NCBI GenBank assembly: GCA_002633025.1
Contig: NMRB01002799.1
Location: forward strand, 1-64,000
Length of the DNA: 64,000 nucleotides
Source of the DNA: Notospermus geniculatus
Lineage: Eukaryota > Nemertea > Pilidiophora > Heteronemertea > Lineidae
Reading direction: 5' to 3'
The notes under the pieces are model-generated. The model worked only from the letters and a program-made list of their open reading frames with translations, made no database searches and was not told the DNA's origin. The translations under genes and the position numbers were made by a program. Below are positions 12,301-23,200 of the stretch, piece after piece; position 1 is the first letter of the stretch; each line of letters starts with the position of its first letter.

Positions 12301-13080
12301 GTATTGTCTGCACATTCTACACATCATTGGTAAGATACAGCGCCACCTATAACTTGGGCCTGTTTGTTATGTCTGGTCATCCCCTACGCCCCAGTTGAAT
12401 ACCCCAGCGGCAGTGCAGTAAATGAGCTTTGATGTTTTTGGAAAGACAAATAGAGTGTTAACTTCTGGTATATGACCAAGTGATAAACCCCTGGAAGGTC
12501 TCCCCTAAGCAATGAAATTGACTATCCAAGTATAGTCTGGAAGCTGCCAATGGACAATACACAAACAAGTCATCAGTGTTTTCCTGGAGACCTATTTACT
12601 GAATCACCCTGTAGCAATGTCAACGTCCTGTCTGTGCCGAAGATTATTTTCGACAGCAAACAGTATGTTATATGAACATCTATTGATCATGAATGATATC
12701 GAAAATCACATGTGAAAGGCTTGACATATTTCATCAAAGGTTGTGGCGGTAGTTTTAAGTTACTCATTGAAGTCGGTTAGAGAATTCTATCAACAAGAGA
12801 GAATTAATTAAAGTTCTTTGATAAACTCTGATGACTTGTTATCAGCAATCAATTACAATCTTCCCTGAACAGTTTACTCTACTGGCAGGGAAGCACTCAA
12901 GTGTATCTGGTTGGTGGGATCTTGAAAGATTTTGAACATCCAGCGGAATTCAGAATTTGCTGGAGTCAGATTCATGGACTAGAGATCTGGGGCCGGTTGC
13001 ACAAAAGCATACTAGGCCTAGTATCATTCTATGTTGGTTACCAAACTGGCTACCAAGTTGGTACGGTTGCACAGAACTAT

Positions 13081-13081
13081 N
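13081..13081. other. Single-N contig join
   Basis: Copy A ends at 12990 and the sequence up to the N starts with CCGGTTGCACAAAAGC, a left half of some repeat. After the N unrelated sequence runs until copy B begins at 13302. This is an assembly join between two contigs. Confidence 0.8.
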
Positions 13082-13658
13082 ACCATATATATCGATGGAA
13101 ATCAATCGTGTTTAAAGTACTAGATTTTTGGGGGTGGACAAATCGGGCCTCGTCCCCACTGGTGAGTGAGCCCCAAGCACTGGCACAGCGCAAGGCATTG
13201 TTGCGTCAATGACGTCATCAACATGTCAGCCAAATATATCAGAGTCCGAACGACGTCATAACGTCAGGCAATGAACGTCGACTCGGGTCTGTTTCAGAGT
13301 GGGTTCTTGGGTGCAGAATCCTGTGGGGCCCATATGGGATCATGCACCGATCTGGGCCCATATGTGTGTTGCCTGGGTTGGGGGAGTTGGTCCTTATTGG
13401 ACAATTATGGTTTTTACTGTATGGGTTTGGGGTTAGTGCCCACCCTCACCGTGGAGAATCGCCAGCGCATTAGCCGAGTTTCTAAGTCACGGAGGCAGGA
13501 CCATGGCGGTACTGACAGGCTCCAGCATAAGACATTTTAAGCAGAGAATTTCATTAAGGTGCTTTTGGGACAACAAAAAACATGCACATTGTCACAGGAT
13601 TTAAATAGGTGTAAGAGTAAAGAATGTCCCTGAAAGTCTCACTTTTATTTTGTTCCAT

Positions 13659-13708
13659 CTTGGAGGAATTATACTGTATAATTCTATACAGTATAATTCC
13701 TCCAAGGT
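13659..13708. mobile_element. 50-bp near-perfect hairpin insertion in copy B
   Basis: CTTGGAGGAATTATACTGTA pairs with TACAGTATAATTCCTCCAAG around a six-base loop. Copy A has a simple TGTTCCATGATGG at this spot (4212-4224), whereas copy B repeats TTCCA on both sides, so it looks like an insertion with a 5-bp target duplication. Confidence 0.75.
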
Positions 13709-13833
13709 TCCATGATGGATTAATTGTAGAAACCAATCGCCTGAGACTAGAATGTCAGGCCTAACAATAGGACCCTTTGCTCCCAGGACAGTTTTTCGCA
13801 TCATGATTTGTTGGAACCGTCCCTGCAGCAGCA

Positions 13834-14004
13834 ATAGGAGCTGTCAGCGAGTTGACCACTAGGTGTCACTAGGGCCCAATTCAATGCATCTAGCGGACCC
13901 AGTCATTATCGATCGAGCAGCGATCATAATAGATTTCCTATACATTTGGTCCGCTAAGACTGTGCTGCCATCTGTTAGCAATATGCGCGGCTGACTGCTC
14001 CTAT
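13834..14004. mobile_element. MITE-like element, ATAGGAGC family, copy 1
   Basis: The ends ATAGGAGCTGTCAG and CTGACTGCTCCTAT are inverted repeats about 170 bp apart. Copy A has an empty site (GCAATTACCAC near 4348). A longer member in reverse orientation lies at 32444-32768. No coding capacity. Confidence 0.85.
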
Positions 14005-14238
14005 TACCACGGTACCCTGGAAACAAATCATAAAATCCGCTCCTGCAGGTGGCGCCGCCCTGTGTTAAACATGCTAACCTAAAAACGAATTCGTGCCTAT
14101 TGGGCGCCCCTTAACCTGCTTACTACGATAGTGAGTGACAGCCGTCGTGTGTGAGTAACGCGTACGCAGAGAACATGCACCGACATGGTCACCTTTCTCG
14201 AATTTTGTAGCGTCCTAAAGTCAATTTAGGGGGCGGGC

Positions 14239-17200
14239 ATGGCGGATATATTAAGATTCCACTGGGCAGACTACATACTTTTCGTGCTTGTATTAATTGC
14301 AAGTGCTGCAATTGGAGTCTACTATGGATTTACCGGCACGCGTCAAAAAACGACGTCAGAATTTTTTCTGGGGAACCGGAGTATGAGCCTTTTCCCAGTG
14401 ACTATTTCCATTCTCGCCAGTTTCATCTCAGCTGTATCCATTCTCGGGACGCCAGCTGAAATCTACACATTTGGAGTAATCTACGTGCTACTCGCCTTAT
14501 CATACTTCGTTGCCTTCCCTGTGTCCGTTCATGTGTATCTCCCCATGTTTCATAAACTCAATCTGACCAGTTGTCATGAGGTAAGTTGGTGTATACTTTG
14601 TATGCGTTTAGTGGTTATCAATCAAAGGTAACAAAATACTGTGTTTTGTAATAGCAATCTAATCAAAATCACATTTCAGATTGAAGTCGTTGTGTGCCCA
14701 CTTGTCTTGCTGTGATCCATTGCTAGAATTTGACATGTGAGATATCTGACCTTGGGCAAATCACTTTACTGCAGGTTGGTGAACCATGGAGGCATTCTCC
14801 ATGGGTGAAGCGAGACAATCATTCAGCACAGCGACATTATGTATAATTGGGTAATACTAACTTATGTGAAGAACCCCTCTATTAAGGACACCTTCTGATG
14901 TTGTCCTGTCTTGGCTTCTCTGATTACAGAGGTCAAATTGATATGACTAGGCCTACATGTAGGCCTATTTGGGTCTGAACTTTGGTGTCCTTAGTAATGA
15001 GGTGTCCTCCTGGCAGAGGTGTTTTCTATCTAAGGGAGGTCTAATGTACACTCTCTTGTTTTGTTGTACAAATGTACTAGAACTTCATTGTACAAATGTA
15101 CTAGAACTTCAGTATCCTTGATAAAGAGGTGTCCTACTGGCGGGGGGTGTCCTCCTTTCCAACCAAGGGAGAGGTTGCACTGTTAGTGACATTCATTTGT
15201 TGTTCAAATATACCAGAAAGTCCTGTACAAAACTGAAGTAAAAGCAATTACTACATGTAGACTTTATTCATCCACCATTATGCCTATACAATATGTAGAA
15301 ACACAGGATGTCACCCCCATTTCAGTTCTGTGTTAACTTCAAATGTTATCAGCACATTATATGGCTTACAACCTTGATGTTCATTCACATTCACATTATA
15401 TGTATAAAATGACTATCTATATCAGTTACTTAGAATTTGATCAATGGTGTTTGCTGAAATGTGGGCGTCCTTTTGTTCAACCACTGTCCTCCAAAAGCTC
15501 AACAATAGTCTAGAAATGCAGGAGTGGGCTATTTCCGGGTTCTGACCCTTCAGCAGGTGACAGTTGCACCATGTTACCGGCAAGTCTTTTCCAGAATGTC
15601 CTGGCATATTCACACTTGCTTGACTTCATAACTGATCATGACCGCAGACAGCTTGATTCCTGATTACACAACTGACTCACTTCAATGAGGAACCGGACGA
15701 ACTAACGTCACGACGTGGCGCTGCGATCGATGTGACCGAGGTTTCTTTTTTCAACGTGATTTCCAGTCATTTCCATTAACTTCTGGCGTGAAATAAATCC
15801 TATTTTTTCGGTCGCATGACATTAAAATTTACACCATCTTGTCGCAGATGAAAATTTCTGCAATTTCTTTGCTTCTTTTCCTTAAAATAAAGAGATAGGA
15901 TGGCGATAACGGCAATGTCTTTATCTCATCTTTTCGTGTAGAAAAATGTACAGCAGATTTTTTCATGACGCAACGTCAACACCTACATGTAAAATGACGT
16001 CAATGACGTCGGTTCGGTCACATCGATCGCTGTGCCGACCTGTTGGGATAAACGGCGGGCGGGTTCCTCATTGGGTACAGCTTTTGGCATGTTCTCAGTT
16101 GAATAATATTGCGTGTCGCCTATTGTCTTATCCCAGTTTTTTTTCTCTAGTCATCTATTGGTACAGTGTAGATACGTGTTCTTTTTAATCATTGTTTTAA
16201 TAATGTAAAGCGCTTTGAAGTTTCATATGTAACATAAAGCGCTCTGTAAATTATATTAATAATAATAATAATAATATGTCAGTTGTGTAATCAAGTGTGA
16301 ATATCATGCCAAGATATGCTGGAAAAGATCTTACGCTATATTGTCCTCGTAAGTCATGGGCAAATGAAGGCCTCATCCTCACCATGGAGGTATTCCTCCA
16401 TGTCCTCACATTCTTTCTGTGTCATATTGAACACCCTGTTGTTTATCAAACTTAGAGCTAAACCCAAATCAACGAAAATGCCCCCTGGACTGACTCCTAT
16501 ATTTAAAAGGGTTGTATAAAGTCATCCCCAAATGTGACCTGCTCCAGCAAAAGTACCGGTAGGTGCATGTCGCAACAGAGGAAAGGGTTAACGGCCTTAC
16601 AACACAATAGCTGAAATGTACATCTCTGCAGGTTGACAATAGTAGTGGACAGCAGTGATAGTTGAGTAAACTGATGACCAATGATGATCACTTGTGACAT
16701 GTGCCTGCTTTTGCTGCTGCAGGTCACAAATGACTTGCTGCTGAGTGTTTTCTGAAAATATCATCATTGTCGACCATTCTGGGATATATTGAATGAATTT
16801 TGAGTGAAAGCACTTGCATATCATTATCCAAATTAACATAAGCATCAGTTCGCCCACCAGTTTCAAAAAAAAATTCGATGCACTCCATCCAACAGATACA
16901 TGCCGTGTACCTGTGACCTTTCAATATTGATATTCTGTGCCGTACCCTGGCAAGTTACAACCCCAGCCTGAATCAATGTTTCATGCAATGAGCACTTCTC
17001 ATCGCCAAAAAAACATGCCTCAGGATTTGTTGATCTCATTTCAATTTGCACAATGCCGGCTATGAGTCAGACCCCTGTGCTGAAAGTGAAAATCGTGGGT
17101 AGAAAATTGACATTGTCTCAGAAAAATTCTGTGCACAAATTTATCAGATTATCAGCCTACAGACATCGACTGATGTCGAAATGTCGAAGGTGAGTCTGTC

Positions 17201-20200
17201 AGTAGGAGACGATACTCAGTATCTAAGGCGGCAGTTCGTAAGTTTTTTACTTTTCTCTGAAAATTGCATATTGATGTAATAATGTCCTATATTGATTGAT
17301 GCGTATGCTTGCACTATAGGCTAGCATTTTAAAATGTCAATTTGATCGGTTTCAAAGCCTATTTCCTGCCTACTCATTCATCATCACAAACCTACGCGAT
17401 TTCAGTTTGCTTTGCGTTACTGTACTTTTCCTCGATATTCTATGCTTCCCAGTACCTCCATGTTGTCATCTATCTTATTGAATGGAGAGCTACATGTAAG
17501 CACCAAATACGGCATAATTAGCTCTTAACAACATTGAGGAAATTTAATGTACAGCAGGAGGAAACCAGAGTGCCCAAAGAAAACTGTGCAAAGAGAGCTG
17601 CCCTCTCTATCACAGGAAGACTGGAGTCGTGCTGTCTGACCAGGGATCGAACCTGGAATCTCAGAGGTAACAGTTGCAATGTTTTCACTACACCATTCTG
17701 ACATCCCAGTCATCTGTCAGTTTGTTCCTAAAGCTATGAATCCACCATTGATTTTCAAGCTGATATTGCGTTGCGACTTCCTTTGCAACTGGGCACTCGA
17801 TCACCGTAGTGGACTCGCTATCTAGACGTGATTTCCACCAATGGCGAAGATGTGGTCAATTTCAGTCGGCGACCGGTATCAGTTCCTTGCGATCGTATTC
17901 AATCGCAGGTAGCAGGTTGCAAAGCAAGTCGCAACGCAGAAAATCAGCAGTGGATAGCTTTAGGGATCGTCCGTAAATGTCAATGTGCATCGCTATCCTA
18001 AGAACCCAAAGAACGAGAAAGCACAAAAATTGACACACAAAATGATAAATATCAAGAAGTCAACTTCCAGACACTTGCAAATTTTCGACCCCAACCGGGG
18101 TCTTCCTCAGGCACTTTTCAGTTGGAGAGACCAGAAAAGACTGAGAATGTTATCCTAAGAATCCTAAGAATGTTTGGAAAGAGTTTGACCCCTTCCCCCT
18201 CCCCTTATCCTAACATAAAATACATTGACAACATGTGTATTAAGTAGAACCAAAAATAGATTTTTGGTAGAACTTTATTCAAAGTTTTAAACAAGATTAC
18301 AGGTGGCCAAGAATGTCAAATGATTTCACTTGAAAACAAACAAATCCCAACATGGCATATTAACCCCCTCCCCTCTGTTAGGATTGTTAAAACATGACTC
18401 ACTCAATCAATGTTTTTTTAGGCGACACTTATTTTATTTCTTGTTTTACGGATCCGCCGCACTTGTTTTTCCGATTTTGGAAAATAAAAATAATTGAAAA
18501 AATGGCATTATTTTTTTGCCGCCGCCCACAAAAACTGATTATCCGATCAATAAAAATAAAAATAATGGAAAAAAATGCGTTATTATTTTACCGCCGACAT
18601 GCTGGACGAAACTTGCCTGATGAAAATAATTCACAGCGGTTTGTAACAATCATTCTCGTTCCTATTCATTGAGTGAATTTTATTATATTTATTTTTATAT
18701 TTATTTTCCACCCTGATCCTGTCAAGGTTTCCGTGAAAACCAAATGAAAAAATTATTTTTATTTTTATTTTCCTCCCTCCTGTCAGGGGTTTCCAGGGAA
18801 AAAATCCGTAAAACAACAAATAAAATAATTGTGGCCTTACAAAAAAAATCTTAACAAGGCCCCTCCCCCTTCCGAACATTGTTAAGATAGTGACGCACAT
18901 TGATATTAATGGACGGTCCCTAATCCTAATCGGTGCATGGTCAAGGTGTCCATCCCTGAAAAGATTACTGTCCGGTCAGTATGGTGCAGTTGACAGACCG
19001 ACACATGTCAGTTCTATAGTTTGTGGGTTCAATTCTTAGCCTCACCCATTCATGACAGAGAGGGCGGTGACTCTCTTTGAAAGTAAAGTTTAATAATTGT
19101 CCAATTATCCTGCGAGTTCTACAATACGAAGTACAGCATCAAATCACCTACGGTGTACAGTATACCAACATGTCTGGTTAGAAAAGTAACTGATATCATA
19201 AATGATGAAATTAATGATGGGTTAGAATTCTTCTAATTCATTTTTAATCATGATACATGTAAATCAATATTTCATAAATTACATGTAGTAATGAAGATCA
19301 GAAGCTGAAGTATGCCTACCTGAAGATTTTTGGTCCAACCATGCATAAAACGACCAATTCAAAGGGAAACAATACAATACTATAAAGTAATTGAAAAGGA
19401 AACTGGTGACACTATGACACTTGGATGCACGACTTGATCGTTGTGAGTGAAAAATGAACTGAACCAAAGTTTTTTTTATTTTTTATTTCGTCCTCCGTAC
19501 CTGGGCTCAAAATCTTTGTGCCCGTAAACCAAAGAATAAGCATGGCCTGATGTCCAAACAAGCAAAGAAGACTTTTTGATATGAAGTAAAATACATATGA
19601 AAATGCAATTAAGATACGGTAATTCATATCACAATTCGTATTCAGAATAATGTTAGCCCCAGAAACAACTTGTCATTGCAATAAAATAAATGTTCGGCTG
19701 ACCTAAGGGCAAAGAAAGACTGTCTCCATTTGCTCTCTCTGATGTTGGCACATCAACACAACACAGGTCAATATGACTGCGATATCGAGGTGCCTTCAAT
19801 ATCAGGGTTCAAAACATTTCAAACGAAATCGTAATTTTTTAATGTCGCGACCTTGGAATATTGCCAATAAGGTTTACAAACTGCGTTGTGGAAAGTTAAT
19901 GCGTATTACGTTTTTACGTTGACTCATCGGCGTGGTGGCTGTCTGCAGTGCCACACCACTTCGATCGTTGGTCCTTAAAGACACGCCTCTCCATGAGAGT
20001 TTTTTTGCACAAGTTGGGCATTTCACCATTGTCATGATTATTGGTTTCCTCGTGGCAGATGCCTTGACCAGTTTTCTGCCAGTTAGATTGCCTACATGTA
20101 CCTTCACAAAAATCTTATGCCATTTTCAAAGCCTCCCTACGGCTTTTGCCCTCGTGGGTACAGGAGTGTTGTCTCTAAACAGGGTGTCCAAAAAAAATCC

Positions 20201-23200
20201 TCTTTGCTCAATTTCCCTGCAGGCACTTTAACAACAATATATACAGTTACAGTTATATGTAGTATAACTACATAATATATGTACATAGTTATAGTTACTG
20301 GCTGATCTGCTAACTTGGGCCTATTCTCTGCATTGACATTATGAAGTTGCATTCACTCCTAAAATACATTTCGTCAAATATGGTGTTATATATAAATTGA
20401 TGTAATTGAATTCAATTTCGTTGCCTTGAAGGTTGCATATCATTCAATGCCGATCGAGGTTATTGCAACAAATCATGAAAGTTGCATGCCTCACCGGTTT
20501 CCATAGCAACCACATATATATGTCAACTAATGGCATTTCCCCAATTTTTGTTTTGCAGTACCTCGAATTACGGTTCAATCTGTTTATACGGATATTAGTC
20601 TCAGTGATTTTTATTGTCCAAATGGTAAGTTCCGCCATCATCTTTTTTCAAAATTCCCATTTCTTTCTTGTCTGTGTGATATGAAATTACGGGTGTGCAC
20701 GCCAGGAAATGCAATGACGTCATTTGAGCATCAAACCCGTTATTGATTCACGGATGGTTTCCAATGTTGATTTTATTGTATATTTAGCTTGTTTATACGC
20801 TATTGTTAGTTTATTGACGTCATTTGTTTCGGGGTATGGGATTCTCCTTTAATCTCGCATATTATTTATAAATTTGAACGCTATTTATAGATGTGGCTTT
20901 GAAAACAGGGCATTGAAATCAATATGTCATCTGAGGGGAAGCCCACCCATCACACTCAAACTGTTTACAATGCAACTTCTCCGGAAACTACAATTTCTGG
21001 TTCCTTCATTGAGAGATTCATCAAGTTTTACTAAAATACATGTAGAATTTACGTTTATTGCCCCTGCAAATGTAGTAAAACTATCCTTCTCCATCCGTAA
21101 CATGAACCTCCACCCCGCATTTTACATTTTCTCTGTGTGTTTAGCTCATGGTATGCACAGTGTTCAGTGGATTCTTCAAAACAGTAGGCCTACATGTACA
21201 TGTATGGTTCTATCAGAAGTTGATAAAGATCTTTATTTTTGGTTCTGTCAAATAAAGTAACATTTGGCTTCCATTGACGTATCTATCATGTTAAATTGTT
21301 GTGTGCTGTCAGGGACATTCATTTGATTCTTAGGGTTGCATTGTACCAAAGATTTATCAGCAAGCCGTATAAATTTTTGGTTGCACTAGGTACTTGAACA
21401 AACAAACTGTTTTCTCATATTTTCATTTTCTTCTCCAGCTGATGTACATGGCGGTGGTGATCTACGCTCCTGNTGACGTCATTTGTTTCGGGGTATGGGA
21501 TTCTCCTTTAATCTCGCATATTATTTATAAATTTGAACGCTATTTATAGATGTGGCTTTGAAAACAGGGCATTGAAATCAATATGTCATCTGAGGGGAAA
21601 CCCACCCATCACACTCAAACTGTTTACAATGCAACTTCTCCGGAAACTACAATTTCTGGTTCCTTCATTGAGAGATTCATCAAGTTTTACTAAAATAGAA
21701 TTTACGTTTATTGCCCCTGCAAATGTAGTAAAACTATCCTTCTCCATCCGTAACATGAACCTCTACCCCGCATTTTACATTTTCTCTGTGTGTTTAGCTC
21801 ATGGTACATGTATGCACAGTGTTCAGTGGATTCTTCAAAACAGTAGGCCTACATGTATGGTTCTATCAGAAGTTGATGAAGATCTGTATTTTTGGTTCTG
21901 TCAAATAAAGTAACATTTGGCTTCCATTGACGTATCTATCATGTTAAATTGTTGTGTGCTGTCAGGGACATTCATTTGATTCTTAGGGTTGCATTGTACC
22001 AAAGATTTATCAGCAAGCCGTATAAATTTTTGGTTGCACTAGGTACTTGAACAAACAAACTGTTTTCTCATATTTTCATTTTCTTCTCCAGCTGATGTAC
22101 ATGGCGGTGGTGATCTACGCTCCTGCATTAGCATTTAGTCAAGGTATGTACATGTAGCTGCTGCACCATGGGAGTTTTCTCTCACAAGTTGGCTCTCTCT
22201 GTGCAACTCACCCATGGAAACTACGGCCAGCGGTAGTCAAGGTCGTAAGCCGTACTGAAACCGACAATGGTGAAAATTGCCCTTCGCGATCCAACTTCGC
22301 AAGAAAAAACTCACGTGGAGCAGCGCCGTCAGCAGCAGTGGGTTCCTTACTGACCTATTAGAACTTTTTCAATTGGCAGACGGCAGTTTTACAATTCGCC
22401 TCGACATTTGTGAAATAAATACTACAAACAGAAATGTGTAATTCGAACGACTCATGTCATTTGTATCCATGGCAATTTTCATTTAGTATTGCGTATGATA
22501 TGCTTTCTTACGCGTCGGAAACTACTCAATAGTATTGATCAATTGATGACGTCATTCTCGATGCTATTTTTGTCTCATTGCATATCCTTGAGGCAGACTT
22601 CCCCAGGTCTCGCTTTTGCAAATCATAACGATTTGTGTCAAAATCTGAATTTCTGAATATTCTTTGTGCTCTGATTATTTTTAGCCCAATAGTTAACAGA
22701 GGATACCAAGTGTTTTGTTATGGCATACATATCCAAAATGCATGAAAAAAGAGCATTGGTGTTTGCTGACACATCATATCCAATTTGTAGCATGCTCCAG
22801 GGCAGCCTGCTCCAGGCATTTAGTAACTGAGAGATGGTCACCTCAGGCATAACCACACCCAAGTGACCCCAAGGCGCGGTATCCATCAAGGATAAACATC
22901 TGCAAATTTTTAAACCAACCAATTTCAAAATTCACCTACAACACATGTATGTCATATCAACGATATAAAAGGAAACGTCGTCTCCAAATTTTGCAAATTT
23001 TCGACCCCAACTGGGGTCTTCCTCAGGCACTTTCTTAAGTCGAGTTACCAGAACATTTTCTGTTGGATTATATTTATGTCATATCATTCATCAACAACAT
23101 GAAATAGAACAGTCTGACAATGCAAGAAGTAATTTTTGGGAAATTCACAATTTCATTCTGATGCCTTTTGTCTTTTCCAGTGAGTGGTCTGGCAATGTGG

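Larger units (their letters stand above)
4578..12329 (+). pseudogene. SLC5 transporter copy A, exons 1-4 only (partial duplicate)
   Basis: Exons at 4578-4919, 10302-10367, 11182-11233 and 12262-12329 are identical or nearly so to exons 1-4 of the complete gene at 14239. They encode the first 176 residues: N-terminus, TM1-TM3 (motif A-I-G-V-Y-Y, then F-L-G-N-R-S-M), the conserved E-Y-L-E-L-R-F-N across the exon 1/2 junction, and TM4-5. All splice sites are intact and there is no stop. Exons 5-14 are absent because the sequence leaves the duplication at 12990, just before the single-N join at 13081. I call it partial, not truly decayed. If it is a misplaced haplotype it is no separate locus at all. 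Confidence 0.8.
3871..12990 (+). repeat. Large direct duplication, copy A
   Basis: This stretch matches 13302-23883 almost base for base, including introns and upstream flank, with scattered SNPs, small indels and several mobile-element presence/absence differences. Exon 2 to exon 3 spacing is 814 bp in both copies. Two single-N joins (6977, and 13081 just beyond its end) fall within or next to it. It is either a very recent tandem duplication or the second haplotype wrongly placed in tandem by the assembler. Confidence 0.9.
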
